Shown: positions 47,785 through 62,700 of the stretch, in pieces
How the letters are laid out: every line of letters begins with the position of its first letter
Position numbering within the stretch: the stretch's first letter is position 1
DNA from: Helopsaltes ochotensis
Taxonomy: Eukaryota > Chordata > Aves > Passeriformes > Locustellidae
Assembly (NCBI GenBank): GCA_013400155.1
Contig: VXBM01000131.1
Location: 662,202-726,201 of the forward strand
Length of the DNA stretch: 64,000 nucleotides
Direction of reading: 5' to 3'
Program-made: the position numbers and the translations under genes
Notes under the pieces: model-generated
Database searches by the model: none
Seen by the model: the letters and a program-made list of their open reading frames with translations, nothing else
Told to the model about the DNA's origin: nothing

Positions 47785-50700
47785 GTAGGTACCGCCGTGC
47801 CCCGCGGACCCTCCCTGACCTGTCACTGCTCTGTGTCCGGTCACGGCTCTGTGCCCCAGCCCTGTCCCCGGGCAGCGGCGGGTTGTCCCGCTGTCTCCCG
47901 CTGTCCTTGCCTGCCCCTCTCCCCAGTGTCCGGAGGGACTCGGGGGCCTGTCTCGGGTGGGCTGAGAGGTGAGTACACCTTCTCTGAGGTGCCGCGAGAG
48001 CTGGAGTGTCCCAGCGCTAACCCCCTGGAGGATTTTCATCTCCTTGTGCCTTCAGCGAAAGATGGAGATGCTGTGTATGCACGCAGGACATTGGTGTGCT
48101 CCATAGGAGTGCCCTCGGAACAGGTACCGGTGCAGCAACCTCGTGAGCGGTGCTCAGCTTCGAGAAGAGATGACTGCGAGCGGACATCATTTATGTGTAC
48201 AAGTATCTAAAGGGGAGGTGCCAAGAGGATGGTGCAGGCTCTTCTCGGTGGTGCCAGCCACCAGGAGATGAGGCAATGGGCAGAAACTGATGTACAGGAA
48301 GCTCCACCTGAACATGAGGAAGACCTTCTTTACTGTGCAGGTGGTCGTGCACTGGAACAGATTGCCCAGAGAAGCTGTGAAGTCTCCCTTTCTGGAGGTA
48401 TTCAAGAACGTCTGGATGCAATCCTGTGCTGTCAGAGAGAACAGTGCTTTGGGATGACCCTGTTTGGTCAGATGACTCACTGTGGTCCCTTCTAACTGTG
48501 ACCCGTTCTCGGATTCTGTGAACACCTCAGCCCTCTGGTGCAGCCTTGTTCCCGTCAGGTGTGCATGGGATTTCATCGCTTGTCGTGCTGGGCTTCTCCT
48601 GCCTTGCTGGGCTGTTTGCAGTGCTGTGTGTGACTTTCATGTTTCCCTGGCCCCTCATGCCCCGTGCTCTCCCACTGGAGCACATGGCAGTGCCTGTGCT
48701 GTCCCATCTCCCTCAGCCTCGGTAGGCAGGGGCAGCACTACACCTTACGTGCAGACAGAGCAGTTGCAGTTTCCTCTCTGACAGCGTCGTAATTGTTCTC
48801 AGGACTATTCAAAGCTGATGGAGGTGTTTTGATGGGGCTCATGTCTTTCCTACTTCAATTCCAGGAAGGAAGTACAGGCTGCACAAGGGAGACACGCAGT
48901 GCTGTGAATGTACTGTCCTGGCTCAGCAAGGAAATCATGTTTTCTTTGCCGTCCCTGTTATCTGGGGGAAAAAACGGATTTCTTGAATTAAAATAAGATT
49001 TCATAATTTAGCCTTAAGTGTTTTTTAGCCTTTGTGGGAGACTCTAAAATACCATGGTTAACTGATTTATGTAGTGTTATGGCCAGGTCACTTGATAGCA
49101 GACTTGCTTGGAATGTGTTAGTTGTGCTTCTGTAGTATATGAATCCATGTTAAGACCTTTCTTGTGAAATATTCCATTTCTGGGATGTTTTTTTTCTGAA
49201 GAGTGCAAAACAAGGGTGTGTGAGGAGAACAGCTACTTTAAGCGATTTTTTGGGATGTCTCTTTGGGCACAGATGTAGTGTATGTGCTGGAAGCCATGAC
49301 TAGTGGAGGGGCACAAAAAGTAAAATGCTTGTTTGTAAAAAAGGCTCTAAGTATTATCTTAATCACCTTTGTACATAAATCTTTCTTTTCCCTCATGTCG
49401 GTTTTTCCATTTGTATTCCATTGTGGGCTAATTACGTTCTACTTACTTTCACCAGAGTCTTGCTCTGATAAATCAGATGCTACCTATTGTGGTTTCATTT
49501 GGATTTTTGAGTTTGAAGGTATGGCTGTGGGCAGCCTCTCTGGTTACTGTGAGAAATAGTGAAGTCTATTAAATTCTTAAAGAACCAGTTCTTCTGTACT
49601 GCAGGAACTCCTCCAAAGTTAGTGGGAATTTTTCAGCCCCTCCAGAGCAATTGGTGAATCTTCCTAATGATGTAGTCATGTGAGAAATCACATAGGGTAT
49701 TAGTACCTCGTATTTTAGAGGTGCAGAGTTGTTTTATTTGGACAGTGGACTCAGAATATTCTTGCACTTGAAACTTGACTTTGATCTTAATGTTGATCAC
49801 AGGCCACCTTTGTTATTGTTTAATCAGTGGGAATAATAATAACAATGTTGCCTTTTAAATCATATACTGCTACAGTTGTGATCTTGTCTTTAATTTATGT
49901 TGGAACAGCACAAGGTTTTATGAGTGCATAAAGTGCTGCCACCCCCAGCTGAGTGTGCAGCCTCCCGTGGCTCCCACACAGCTGCAGGAGAATATTGCAA
50001 ATATGAATGCATTTGTGGTTAGTCTGAGCATGCTGGAGCACACAGGGTATGTTGCTTACATGTGCAATTATGTTAACGTTCTCTCCTTACCAAACCTGCC
50101 CTTGCTGCTCATGAAGTTATATGGTGAATAGAATTTCTTAAAATATGCAAATAGACAGTCGTTGTGTGGGTAGTGGGTGTAATCATCAGCCCCTCAGCTG
50201 GAGCAGGGAACATATTCCACTCTGACACATGCATTAAACCTTGATTCTAGCTGCAGGTGGGCTGGGGGCAGCAGAGCAGTTAAAAGAAGCATTTGACATT
50301 AGGAGACATAGTAGGTTTAAATTGGGATAGGGTAGGTTTAGATTAAACATTGGGAAGAAATTCTCTGCTGTGGTGAGGCACTGGCATAGGCTGCCCAGAG
50401 AAGTTGTGGATGCCCCATCCCTGGCAGTGTTCCAGGCCAATGTGGATGGGACTTGGGGTTACCTGGTCTAGTGGAAGGTGTCCCTGCCCAGGACTGGGGG
50501 TTGGAAGCAGATGATATTTAAGGTCCCTTCCAACCATTCCATTCCAGTTTGTTGTGGAATACTAAAGTGGGGGAGACCTCTCTATGCCTGTTAGGAGCAA
50601 GAGGAATTTATGTTGTCTGTTAGAAGTGTCTTTGAAGAGGTAGTTGTGTGGTATACAGTCTTTACTGGAAGCTAAAATGATACATTCATGAGAGAAGAGA

Positions 50701-53700
50701 AATCAAAGTAAGCTGGTGTAGTTGAAAAGAAAATCCTTTTCAATTTTCTCTTACAAATTTTCTTTAAGTATATACAGAATTCCTATATTGTGCTTTCTGA
50801 TGGAATCTTAAGGGCACACTGAGCCCCTTAGCTTCAGTGTAATGCTTTATTTCTGTTTTGTGTATTCTCTGAACTGGCAAGCTACAAAGTTTTCCATAAA
50901 GTTGTGTAACAAAAAAATTCAGGGCTTGTGATCTTTTTGCTAGTGGTGCCTGTCTCTTTTTGCAGGTGCCAACTTCTGCTAATTCCACCTTCAAAAAACA
51001 AATATTTCTAACACATGTTTATAGATTGAGCAAGTGTAGTAAAAGATTATTTTTTAAAAAATACATATTTCATTTGCTTTTGAGGTGACTCAGTGGTTTA
51101 ATGCTTAATTTAACTCAGGCCTGTTTGCTCTTGACCTCATTTAGAGTGTCTGTATGGCACCTGTTTTTTAAGAGGGTGCCTGTTTGCAACAAAATAATCT
51201 GCCTTGGATTTTGTTGCTTCATGAGGATGATCTGTGCTACTGAAAAGTGGTTAACTCCCTAGTCAAGCATGACTCTAGTTTTGGCATGGCTCTTCAAACA
51301 TGAATCTGCTCTATAGAGGATCTGTTGTTTGGAACAGTTGTTGTAAACACCAAGTCTGAGTCTGAACTTTAAAATTCAGATGCAGTGAAGTAAAGGTGGA
51401 GACTGTGAACTGGTGACCCAGTGTAAGAGATGTGGCACAGCTGGGAGTTTTCTTAGAGTCAGTGAGATCCTTGACTTCAACAAAGCCAGTGTCATCCTGA
51501 GTTCTGACTAAAAGAGACATCTTTCTGAAAAGCACCTTTAATTGATTGCAAAGTACAGAAAAGGATTTGTGCTCTGTACTTGGTCAGTATTAGTATGAAA
51601 GAGTTGTAAAGGCAGGACACTGTTCTGTTTACCCTTCTTCGTCCTTTAGATTCATTTATAATTTGCTGAGATCTTGCATAGCCATGGAAAATATTTGAAC
51701 TTCTAGGGAACTGCTTTTCCCTTGGGTCCTGTTATTATGCCTGTTTATAAAGTGTTCCGTGTTCTGCTGGTATTGTTGTGAATTGTTTATTTCAAATGTA
51801 AATGGAGCAAGTGCAATGGTTGAGCCTCTTTGTGGTCCCCTGGGTTTACTTTTTAGAATATTAACTTCCTTTTTTTCCCAGTGTGAGTCTTCTATTCTGC
51901 AGTATTAGCTTGTACTTTTAAAAATACAAGCTCATTTTTTTGTTCTTTTTCTGCTTAAGAAATGTAGGATTTTGAGTATGTAAAGATATACATGTACACC
52001 TGGTTATGAGGATTCCTTGGCAAAAAAATAATATACACTGTGCTTGCATTTATACTGTGAGGAAAACTGTGGAAGAACACAACAGATCTACTAGGATCTA
52101 TTATTAGCACCACAGGACTATTAGTTAGGAAGCTTAAGAGTAAACAGCGTATATTTGGAGATAAGTTTATTATATTAAATATGTAATGAAAAAAACCCAG
52201 TCCTGGTAGAATAAGTTCAGATACAGAAGTGCTATTATAATTTTTAAGTATTTCATGTAGATTTTTAAGTATTTCAGGCTGATATTGAAACTGGTGTAAT
52301 ATGGAACATTATGTTAAATGTGATATGCTTCCATTTGAAGGATTAAATGTTTCCAGGGTTGCAGGCTTCAGATGCTAAATATTTTGAGAAACTTAGTTTC
52401 TTTATATCTTCTATTAAATCAGGGTGGCTACTGCTGGCATTTGTCCTCTGTAAGGCTGTAAAATGAGGGAGGTGGTTTGAGCACTTGACTTCTATTGGTA
52501 GCGGGCTCTTGTTTGTGACAGTTGTGCATCCTTAAAAACCTGCGATTTTCACAGACCCTTTTTTCTGCCAGCAGTGATGATATTCTGATATTGGGCCAGG
52601 AAGAAAGTGCTGATTAGAAGCGTGGGTGATTTGTACGAACAAACTTATTACAAATACTGAAATGTTTTTGTTTGAATGCTTATGCAAGTTTTTATTTTAT
52701 TAAAAAAATGATGCCTTTCAATTTTTTTTACCTGTACACTGAAAACTTGAGGACTACTTTATATCTTAAATGGCTTCTTGTATTTCAGAAAACGACTTTG
52801 CCTAGATTTCTCAGTATTGCTTGTTTTTTCCCTTAAATATTTTGGGAAAGATTTGTGACTGAATAAAGGAGTATTTCTAGCAGTGATGCGAAGCATAAAG
52901 CTGAAAGATTGGTGTACATTTAACATAATTAAATATATAAAATGTTGGCATGATTCTGTCATGTTAAAAGTATACCTTTACTTGTAAACATGGGTGCTGT
53001 ACTGAACTTTGAGAAGTGATGAATCATCTTCTGGCTGTTGGTCCTGGGGATCAGCACTGTGGATCCATCTGGAATCAATAGGCATCTCAAAATACTTGGC
53101 ATAGACAAGTGGAGAGAGATACTTATTCCCCAAATAGAAACAGCTTTTGGAGAGTTCCACTATTTCTGTTTATGTAAAATAAGCATGTAAGGCTGAAGTG
53201 TAAAAAATTGCAATTAGTTACAGTTCAGAATAATTCCTTTTGAGCTCCTGGTGTGTTTCTTTGGAGGAGCAGTTAACCAGAAGGGCAACACACTTCATGG
53301 AGAGTACAGGCATATATTTAAGAAAATTTTGTAATAAGGTGTAATTAGACTTGAGAAAATCTAATGAAAAGCAGAAGAACTGACAGCAAACAAAACCAGC
53401 TTTTCATAATGTGACCAAAACCAAGCATATCCTTGGGTTTTGTTTGAGCACGGAGTAGAGGAGCTAGTAAGATGGCAGGGTGTAACTGGGAGATGGGAGG
53501 GTTCTAATAACAGCTCAGGCATTGCTGTGAGGAGGTTGCTGGGAGTTCCTGAGTTTCTTAGCACAAGACCCTCTGGAAATAGGTGTTTGCAGAGGTTAAA
53601 GAGGGTTTGAGAGATGGGTGAACAGGTGATGAGAGTAGCAGAGGAGGTAAAGTGGTAAAGTCACTTTAAAAGTGGTAAAGTCACCACCTTAAAGGTACTT

Positions 53701-56700
53701 TAAGTTAGAGTGGAGAGAGGATCTTAAGCATGTTACCAGTGACATTATGATGAGAAGTTCAGAGCTCAGTTCTGAAGACATAGATGGAATTTTGGGTTAA
53801 GGAAGACTAAAGAAAACATTCAATTCAGTATAAGTTTACTGGTTGTATTTGAAGATTATGCAAGTGTTTTTTTCTTTTCTTTCTTCGAAACTGAAGTTCT
53901 TTCTCCTTTCCTGTCTTTCAGCCTTTCCTGTTTAATTTGGTATTTATCCTCATTTAGGAGGGCAGTGATAACTTTTGTTGAGAAAGTCTTAACATCTGCA
54001 TTGCTCTCTGCTCCCATGCTCTCCCCCTTACCTTGAAATCCACTGACTCTTTCATGAACCCATGTGCTGTCAAATGACTCGGGGCACTGCCTTCTTAGGA
54101 ACAGTCATGCTCAAGAGTTTATACAACGTCTAACATAGAGAAGAGCAGAGACTTTGAAAGTCGTGACTGGAGTTTGTTTTTATGCATCTAATGACAAGCC
54201 TTGGTTGTTGCATCACTCTGGAGGGTGAGCGTAGAGCCAGGTAGGGGTGACCTGGAACAAGCTGCTGCTCTAACCCCCTGATTAGGCATTCATGTGGCAG
54301 GAGAGATTGCTTCATGCTTTCAGCAGCTTTGACCTGTGCTCTTTGGGACCCAGTTGACTCCCAGAAAGATGGTTTTTAAAACTCATGCTGCTATTTTATC
54401 AGCTGGGTGTTGAGTATTCATCTATAATAGTGTTGCTCCCCACACGGAGGTTTCTAGTTTTTTGATTGGCTGGATATGTTAAAAGTTGTTTCTATGATTT
54501 CAAGAGAGAGCCCTGTGCTTTCTACTGTTTTAATATTTGAACACTTGGATAAATTTTGAAAATTTTGATTAACTGGAAAATACTCTACAGAGCTATGTTT
54601 CAGTTTCTCTATTTCCAAATCACGTGTGCTCCTACAGCAGGTAATATGTGTATTGATGGCATCCAATTCTGCATGTGGCTGGGTTAATATACAGAGGACA
54701 GAAGCAGTGTATGTGTGTGATATTTATTCCCCCTTTATCTTCTTGTGTGGTTTCCAGGATAGGTTACATAATTGTCATCAAAACATGGTGCTTCAGTTTT
54801 ACTGTTGATTTTAAGTGCCTGCTTAGGCCTTGGTTATCCATTTTTTCCATTATCTATCTGTAATTTCTATTTTTAATGTATTTATGGGGAAAATTGATGC
54901 TGAAGAGTTTTAGTTGAATTTGACAATAGGAACAAATCTAAAATATTTACTGGGTTTCAGACTGTTTTGACTTATATCCAGTAGAGAGTCTGCATAATTG
55001 GTGGGAATTACGAAAACATACAGCTATTGCAGTTTAAGTATGTTTGTGTTTTGGGAGGGTGGATGCCACTTAAAAATGCTCCAGGTTATGTGTGAGAAGA
55101 CAAGGAAGAGTATGTGTTAGAAGACAAAGCTAGTAAACTTTCTTATCCTAAGATCTTCTGTATCTTGCCTTGAAAATTAATATTAGTCAAAGAAGCTGTG
55201 TTAAATAAATAGCTTACCAATTCTGTATTAATGAGCCTTTTGAGGTTACTTTTTCAGAAATAAATTTTTAATGGTATGACGGGAGTTTTAATATAACTAA
55301 TATGATTATTACGACCTGACTTTCCAGTGTTGAATAATGCCTCATTCAGGGACAGAATGTTGGAATGATCTAGGATGGGGCTGTTGTGTAAATTCTAGAG
55401 AGTGTTTTGAAATATTACACCTATGCTGAAAAACATTTTTGACTGAATGGTTGTAGAAGCTGGTTTTTATCTTCAGCAGAATTTCTAGCACACAGAATAT
55501 ATTTTTGAGTGTTTCTTACTTTCTGTTGGATCCTGTATGTTTTTTTTCTAGATGAGCAAGTCTAGGCACCGCCTCTGAACCATTTATAATTTCTTCATGA
55601 CTTAGGGATCAAAAAAAGTGGGTCAACTGCTTGCAAATGTTTTAAGCCAGGGAGGAGTCCTGAGAAGAGACTGTATATGGGGAGAATCATAGGTATAGAG
55701 GGCAGTGTTCATGAGCAAAATTAATCTGTAGTCATAGACAGTCATACAGCATATTTGATATTTTCTCATAAGATTAAATTTAGTGTGTCATGCCAAGTGC
55801 ATAAGGCTGGCTGGTTTAGAGTGAACTTACTCTAACCACAGCAGAGTTAGTGTCACTTGAGAAAAATGGGATTTCCAGAGCAGATGATACAATGGAAAGC
55901 CAAACTGAGACCATAGGTAAAATTCTGAGTTTTCATTAGTGTGCTTTGTTTGTAGGTCACTTACTGTTGACACATCCAAAACAAGTGGAATGCCTTCTTT
56001 GCTTTTTAGATGTCAGTGGGATAATTGAGTTATTAGAAATAGACCAAACAGAGCTACTTGTCTCCACCTGTATTTTCTTACTGTTTATTCCTGCCATCTT
56101 TTCTGTGAGTAAACAAAAGCAGTTGCCAAATGGGACAGTAGGAGGAAGCTTTTTAGTTGCCTTGTGGTATTTTAATGCACATTAAAATACTTCAGCAGCA
56201 TTAGAGCAGTAAGAGATGGAAGTATAATGCTGTGTTTGTTGTTTTCTATTATAAAAATTAATACCAAGAAGTGCAACTCTATTATTTTCTGTAGATAGTA
56301 ATCACAGGCAAAATCCTGACTGTTTCATTTTCAACACTTAAACATGTAAATAGACATATTCTACATGGTGATATTACCCAGAGTGATCTCTGCTTTCTCT
56401 TTTCTCTGTGCTGTTTTTTCTGTTTAAGGAAAAGAACTCTTTCTGTAAAGTAAAAGCTGGAAGTGGAGATGTTCTTTGTTATGTCTGTAGCCTTGTTTTG
56501 TGTATCATTTGCACAGTAATGCTTGTGGACATAATAGCAGTAACTTTATTTTAATACTGACACAGCTGCTTCATTTTAAAGTTATTTCCTTTCTTCCTTT
56601 ACTCTGGAGCTACTTTGTGGAGCTTCTTGATCTTTCATTTCATACATGGCATGGTAAAACACTGCTTGTCTTTTGCTCCTCCAGGCCAAACGGATTTTCC

Positions 56701-59700
56701 CTGTTCCACATGCTAGTATGCAATCGAGTTGGAGGAAACAATCACTTATTTGCTTTGACCCTTTTCAAGTGGAAATGAACCTGTGTTGAATCTGTGTTTC
56801 ATGCTTGGAAACGTGTTAGGTTAAAGAACATGACTAAGGTGTGGGACTTCTCTCTGTGAAGGAGTTCTCTGGGGGTTCCTTGCTGTTAAATTTGTGGTTC
56901 GGCAAGATGTCTGGCTCTTTCACAGTGGGAGGACATCCCTGACACGGTCCTACAGGGGCCTGTGCTTACACTTAATAAACACATTCATAAATGACCTGGA
57001 GAAGGGTATAAATTATGGAGTGACTAAGTTTGTAATGGTGCTTCTTTAGTCAGGAAAATAGAAAATAAGGCTGAGTGTATTTCAGGCTTCTGCTCAGGGG
57101 AGGCTCAGCTGTGGTATCAGACTGCTTAGGGTTTAAAAACCTCCAGGAATGGAGATTGTGCAGCCTTGCTGGGCAACTGGTTCCACTGCTTGGCTCTCTC
57201 CTCATGCAGGGGATTTCTTCTCACCTCCAGTCTCATCCTCCCACTGACATCACGGTCAAGAGCTCAGCTCTTTTTAATGACATCCTCACAGGTACTGGCA
57301 AGCTGCTGTCAGGTCCTCCTGCAGCCTTGTCATTGCTGAGGTCCTTCAACCTGTCTGCACCAGGCCAGTGTTCCAGCCTCCTGACCATCAGTGATCATCC
57401 CTTCTGCAATTACCAACATCTCTCCTCTACTGGTAGCTCAAAACTAGGCACAGCACCTACATGTGACAGAGTGAATGCTGCTTGGAGAGAGAGAATTACT
57501 TCCCATGATTATTGCCTTTGCTTCAGGGCTACAGCCCTGAAGTTCTTTAAGGTGTGTGCTACCAGGGCACACTGACTGAGAGCTAATGAACAGTTACTGG
57601 ACAAGGCACCTATGTGCTTTTTTCCAAGTGTAAAATACAGCTCCCTCACAACAGCTGGGAATAATTCGATGCTATATTAAATAGTATCCTGTACAAAAAA
57701 ATGCAGCTTTGAATGTGCACACACACAAATTGTAGTTGTAACAGATGGTTGAGTCTTGTTTGTGAGAAGGGAAAAAAGAGACTCTTAGACATTTTGAGCA
57801 TAGTCTTTCTTAGTGTGAAAGTGTTGAGACATGAAACTAAAAACTAGAAAATATTAATCATAGAAAGTAGAAAATATTTGTTAAGAATAAGTATTTGCTG
57901 CCCTTTGCTGTTACCTGGGGGGAGGAGGAAACAGGGGCTATGTCTGCCAAAGGGAAGGATGTTTATCAGGACAGGAGATGAGAATACAAGATTATCAGAA
58001 ACACGAGACACCGCGACTCCTCAGACCCCAAAGACAAGATAAATGCCAACCTCACAGCTGGACTATGACTGGAGGCTCAGTGAGCGTGCGCAAAGACAGC
58101 GGAGTGAAAAGTTCATCTCAGAGGAAGACTATTTACTTCATCCCCAAAGGGACTGGAGACCACCAGCAAAAATAACTGCGCAGGCGCAAAGGACTGATAA
58201 GACAATTAGCATATGGAGCGGTGAGGGGGGTGCCAAAGGGTGAATATACATGAGAGTATTGCAAAACTTGATGCATGTGTAACATTCTATAGGATAAAAG
58301 TGGACTGAATTAAGTCAGGGGGATGCCTTTGGGGAGCTATCCCGCATCCGCCCAGGGCTGAATAAACTGCATACCTACTTTAAAACTCACTTTGTCTCTG
58401 AGTTTTAGAGTTCTTCTGCGAGTCAGTGTAGCTCTTATGTTTGCAACAGAAGATGTTGCTTTCCCAATCTGAGGCATGAATTTCAGTGCCAGAGTTTTAA
58501 GGAGCGTCCACACGGACAAATTAGTGTCAACTAATCTTTAGTAATTGTCAGTGGGATAACTACAACGTAATTTAACCCAGTTGAGACTGTTACTGTTTGT
58601 GTTTAATGCCAGGACCTTCAGTGCTGGCCCCTTAGGGGCACAGAGAATGCAGGTAATCTCCAGCTCCATTCTCACAGGAGCTGGGAGCTGTGTGGTACAG
58701 ATCCAAAAATATGATGTGGATCATACTTGGATGACTTTGGACGAGAGATCCAAAGGTATGACACTGTGGAAGAGTTGATTACAAGAGACAGAAGAATGTT
58801 GAGCAGTGTGTCTCCAGAAGCAGCCTCTCCTGGCGTGTCTGGTGTGTAATCTAAGCAGGAGCAGAAGGCACTTCCTTTCCTGAATAAAGATTAAGGGTTG
58901 CAGGAGAAGACAGGTTTCTTTTTGTTTGTTCTACCAGAGGTTGTATTTAGTCCTTGGGAAGAGATATTAATGAATTATATGCTTGAGATTTGAAGATTAC
59001 TTAATGTTCCATCTATTAAAAAGGAGCCCTGGGATGTGGCACAATCCATGTGTCTTGTTTTCGGTTACTGGGTGGTGTACTGGTGGAGGAAACATGCACA
59101 CAAAGACATTAAAAATTATTAAGAATTGCTTTGGTTGACTGTTTGGCTATAACCATAGACAAGTGTCAGGCTCCGTGTAATTTCCTTTATATTTTGATCA
59201 CCTGGTCAAACATGGATTGACTGTATTTCCCCTGTAGGGTGAGAAAGTACCCTATTTATGTTTAAAGTAGCTTCCCAGTCTAATTATGGCAACAGATCTA
59301 CAGCTACTTTGTCCCTCAAATTTGGAATGAATTTAAGGAGATTAAGATTGAAAGGTATTACTTCTTGTGAAGTGGGGGATGTCAGAAATCCTTATTCATC
59401 ACAGTTGGGTGCATTCTCTGCACAGTGTCTTGACTGTCTCCCCATGTAAAACCTAGAAGAGCTTCATTTGAGCTCCAGTGAAAAACTCCTTGCAGAGCAC
59501 TTGGGGATCTGAGGAATACAGCTCGTCCTAGATTTGCTGTATTTGCAGCATCCTTTTGCCAGCTGTTACTGTAGAGATGGGTGATGGCATAAATCACTGC
59601 ATTTTGGTTGGAAACAACTTGCAACAGAATTTGGATTTAACATAGTATTCTGGTATTGCCTCCAATACTGACACACACAGTAGTTTCTGAAGGAAAGATG

Positions 59701-62700
59701 GAATTTATAGAACAGAGGCTCTTTTAAATTTTTGGTTTTACTGAAGGTGTCAATGTAGTTTTGTGTATAGTGTTCTTTTGTGAGTAGTGCCCTATTTCAG
59801 TATGACTACTTGTGCTTCTTAGTAAGTGATTAGAAATGGAATTGACAGATGATTGTATGTAGTGTGGCATTAAGGTGTGGTTTAAAAAAAACCAGAAGAG
59901 ACATGGTGACAAACTTGAACCCTAAAACCTCAAACCTTCAGTTTCTACTGAAACTTGAGAGCTACTCTGCTGTAAGCAGTTGGGGAGGACAGTGCTGATG
60001 GATCCAGTGACAGGAGGTTAATGCTGAGTTACCAACATGATTCTCAGGTGAGTGTGGAGAAGCATTTTCAGTGCAGCAAGAAGGGCTTAGTGCTGTTACA
60101 TACAGCAAAATCAGTAAATAATCAGTTACATACAGTAAAATCTGACCTGGAGTGCTGCATACAAGCCCAGCCACTCATAATTGAGAAACATGAAGTGAAA
60201 CTACAGCAAATACAAACAAGGCTGGGTGGTTTTTTTCCCTAATGCAAAAATATCCTGACAAACAGCAGTATGAGGAATAAGAACCCAGGGTTGCAGTGTT
60301 GACAGGACAGTGGAGCCTATTCTTCAGCTACCATAGGCAACACATTCCTTTTCCCATCTTAACTGAGTTCCACTCTAAAAATAGTTGGGATGCTGACTGG
60401 AGCTGTTTCCTTTAGAAAGCTATTCAGAATATATGGTTAGAAACAGTTTAGGATCAGAGGTTTCACTGAGTGTAAATTGAGACTGCAGTAATATTTCTGA
60501 ATTTGCTGTTTAATTTGTTTTGGCCTGTATGGAGGACTTTTAATTTGACTTCTTTTTTAAGAACATAAAGCTTTCACTTCTAGAATTTGTTTTCTTGGCA
60601 AAGATTTCAAAATTTTGTCAATTTTCAGTAATAAACAGCTTTATCAAATATTTACAAAGTTGTTCTCAAATTTGACAGAAGTAGAGGGAGAATTACACCA
60701 GGATGTAGAGTTACCCCTTACTGCTGGGTTGCAGAGCCAGAAATCCAGCGTTTGACAATTTGTGTTACTAGACAGCTTTTGTCTGCTCTGCCCTCAAAAT
60801 ACCTCAGTTATCTCAGGGGTACCTTGTAAGTACAGACCCACATTTTCATTGTAACCTTGCTATCACGAATAGAATAAAGGTCATCTGTTCTATATGAAGG
60901 TGTAAACAAGATTGCAGTAATTTCTATTTGTTTGAAATAAAATTAAATCAAATATGAGCTTAACTATATTTTTCTTTTACACGAGTTACACCATATTATT
61001 TACATCTGACAGATTTTTAAAGAATTCACTTACCCTGTATATGTGATACCTGATTTTCAAAAGTGGGTGCCTAAAATTAGATGTCTCTAGCTGTAGCCTT
61101 GGTCTAGTTTTCAGAGGAACTGGAAGCTGAAAGAGAAGGATTCTCTTTCAGCACTGGCATAGCATTTTCCAATACTGAGAGGACAAGCTGTGCCAGAGAA
61201 CTGTAAAAAAACCAAGGCTGTTCTCAATTTGTTTAGTTCTTCCTGTTTCAAAAATACACTAATTTTTTTTTATTGAATCTTAATAACATTCTTAAGAATT
61301 ACCTATTTAAAGGACTGAATTCTTTATCAAAACCTTTTCTTCTTTGAGGCATCCTTAAGAAAGTTGGAGTGGTAAACTCTATTCAGATTAAAGACTGGAA
61401 TTCAGAGATCTAGTTATGAAATCTCATTTTCAGTGCCTGTGTTTTGGGTGTTGCTGCTGTGTGTTTCCTGCCCAGAGAATGAGCTGGGTTGATGCTTTCA
61501 GACTTGGAGCACTGTTGTACTTCTGGGACGCATCTGGAAGTCACCCAAATGCCATACTCAGACACTTGGTTATACTCGGTTTTTTTAAATCTAAAATGTC
61601 TGACTACACCAGAAAAATAACCATTTCCATTTATATTTATCAGTATTTCTTAGGAAGTCTGTCTTTCATGAATAATACATTATTCTCCATTGTGATTTGC
61701 TGATTTGAATGCAGTATTGTTACTTAAAAGCAGATTTATCAGGACTACCATCACTAAGCTTCACTTTCACCTTTCCCTTGCTCTTAGGGTAGCCTTTCTG
61801 CTCTTGATTTTTTTTAAGACAGTGAGTCTTAAACAAATCTACAAATGATAGCTTAATGAAATAGGCCAGCTATTGTCCAGTGAAGTAATTTTCCAAAACA
61901 GAATAGCATGCTTGCTGCTCGTTGCATTTCTGACTAACTCACGTTTTTAATAGGCATAAGCACCCAGGATTAAGGAAGCAGTGTTGAGCCACTGATGCCT
62001 CATTCAGGAGCAAATCAAATCTGTGGGGGTATTTTTGGTGTTTTTTCTTTTTTTTTTTTTCTCTTTTTTACCCTGCAAAGCTTTGGAGGGCTAAAACTTT
62101 CCTGCTCTTCAATTCCTTTCCTGTGAGATTTCCAGCATTTTTGTAGGTGTTTTGGTCTTATTGTATTGTAGTTGTAGTTCTAAATCTTATAAACAACTTG
62201 ATGAAGGGCACTGTGGGCTGAAGGTGCATCTGACCTAAATAAACCACCAACCTGATGAGAAGGGAAGTTGTTCCTTTGGCTTCTGACTGTGAAGGAAACA
62301 TCACATTTGATGAGCTCATGTTTGGACATCCACTGTAGGCATGAGTCTCTCTTGTGTGTGTTGTCACCTGGAATTTGTTTGATTCAAGACAGGATGCAAA
62401 TAGTAAACATGTTTGTTTCTTTCCACCACGTGTGTTGACAGCATAGTCCAAAATAGAGCCTCAAGAGCCCATTATATAAAATACCATTACCCTTAGGGTA
62501 CATGTGAAGGGGGTACAAAGCCTGCTAACTTCTACAAATGAAGTAGATTCAACCTTCAAAAAACAGCCTGCTCCACTCACCCCTCCCTCAAACAAAAAAA
62601 TCACACTGTGAATGAAGCTTTTCTCTTAATTTGAGTGAAAATTGCTGACCATATAATTGATGCAATACCTGTTATTCTAATCAAACTGTTTTGATGTTTT

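Larger units (their letters stand above)
47370..47990 (+). promoter_or_regulatory. LMBR1: LMBR1 CpG-island promoter and 5'UTR
   Basis: Very GC- and CpG-rich, with GC boxes (CCCCGCCCC, CCACGCCCCC, CCCGCCCCCGCC) and no TATA box, spanning LMBR1 exon 1. GTGACGCAGCA at 47487-47497 fits the antioxidant/MAF element RTGAYNNNGCR. The transcription start cannot be fixed from sequence. Confidence 0.7.

Noticed and set aside
47487..47972. 161-codon open frame across the LMBR1 promoter and exon 1
   Set aside because: It reads GC-rich 5'UTR, exon 1 out of frame and then intron. The true frame starts at 47722 and is confirmed by splicing to exon 2.
48187..48576. 129-codon minus-strand open frame in LMBR1 intron 1
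   Set aside because: Antisense of a CR1 3'UTR.
50764..50994. 76-codon minus-strand open frame ending near a tract reading RFHQKAQYRNSVYT
   Set aside because: Looked faintly protein-like, but it has no recognisable family or convincing start or exon border, and its 5' part is low quality. Weaker than the ORF at 52978-53160.
53465..53480. CTCF-like AAGATGGCAG in LMBR1 intron 1
   Set aside because: The upstream half of the consensus does not match.
57075..57575. 166-codon plus-strand open frame
   Set aside because: Most of it is antisense CR1 sequence. The frame is a by-product of the repeat.
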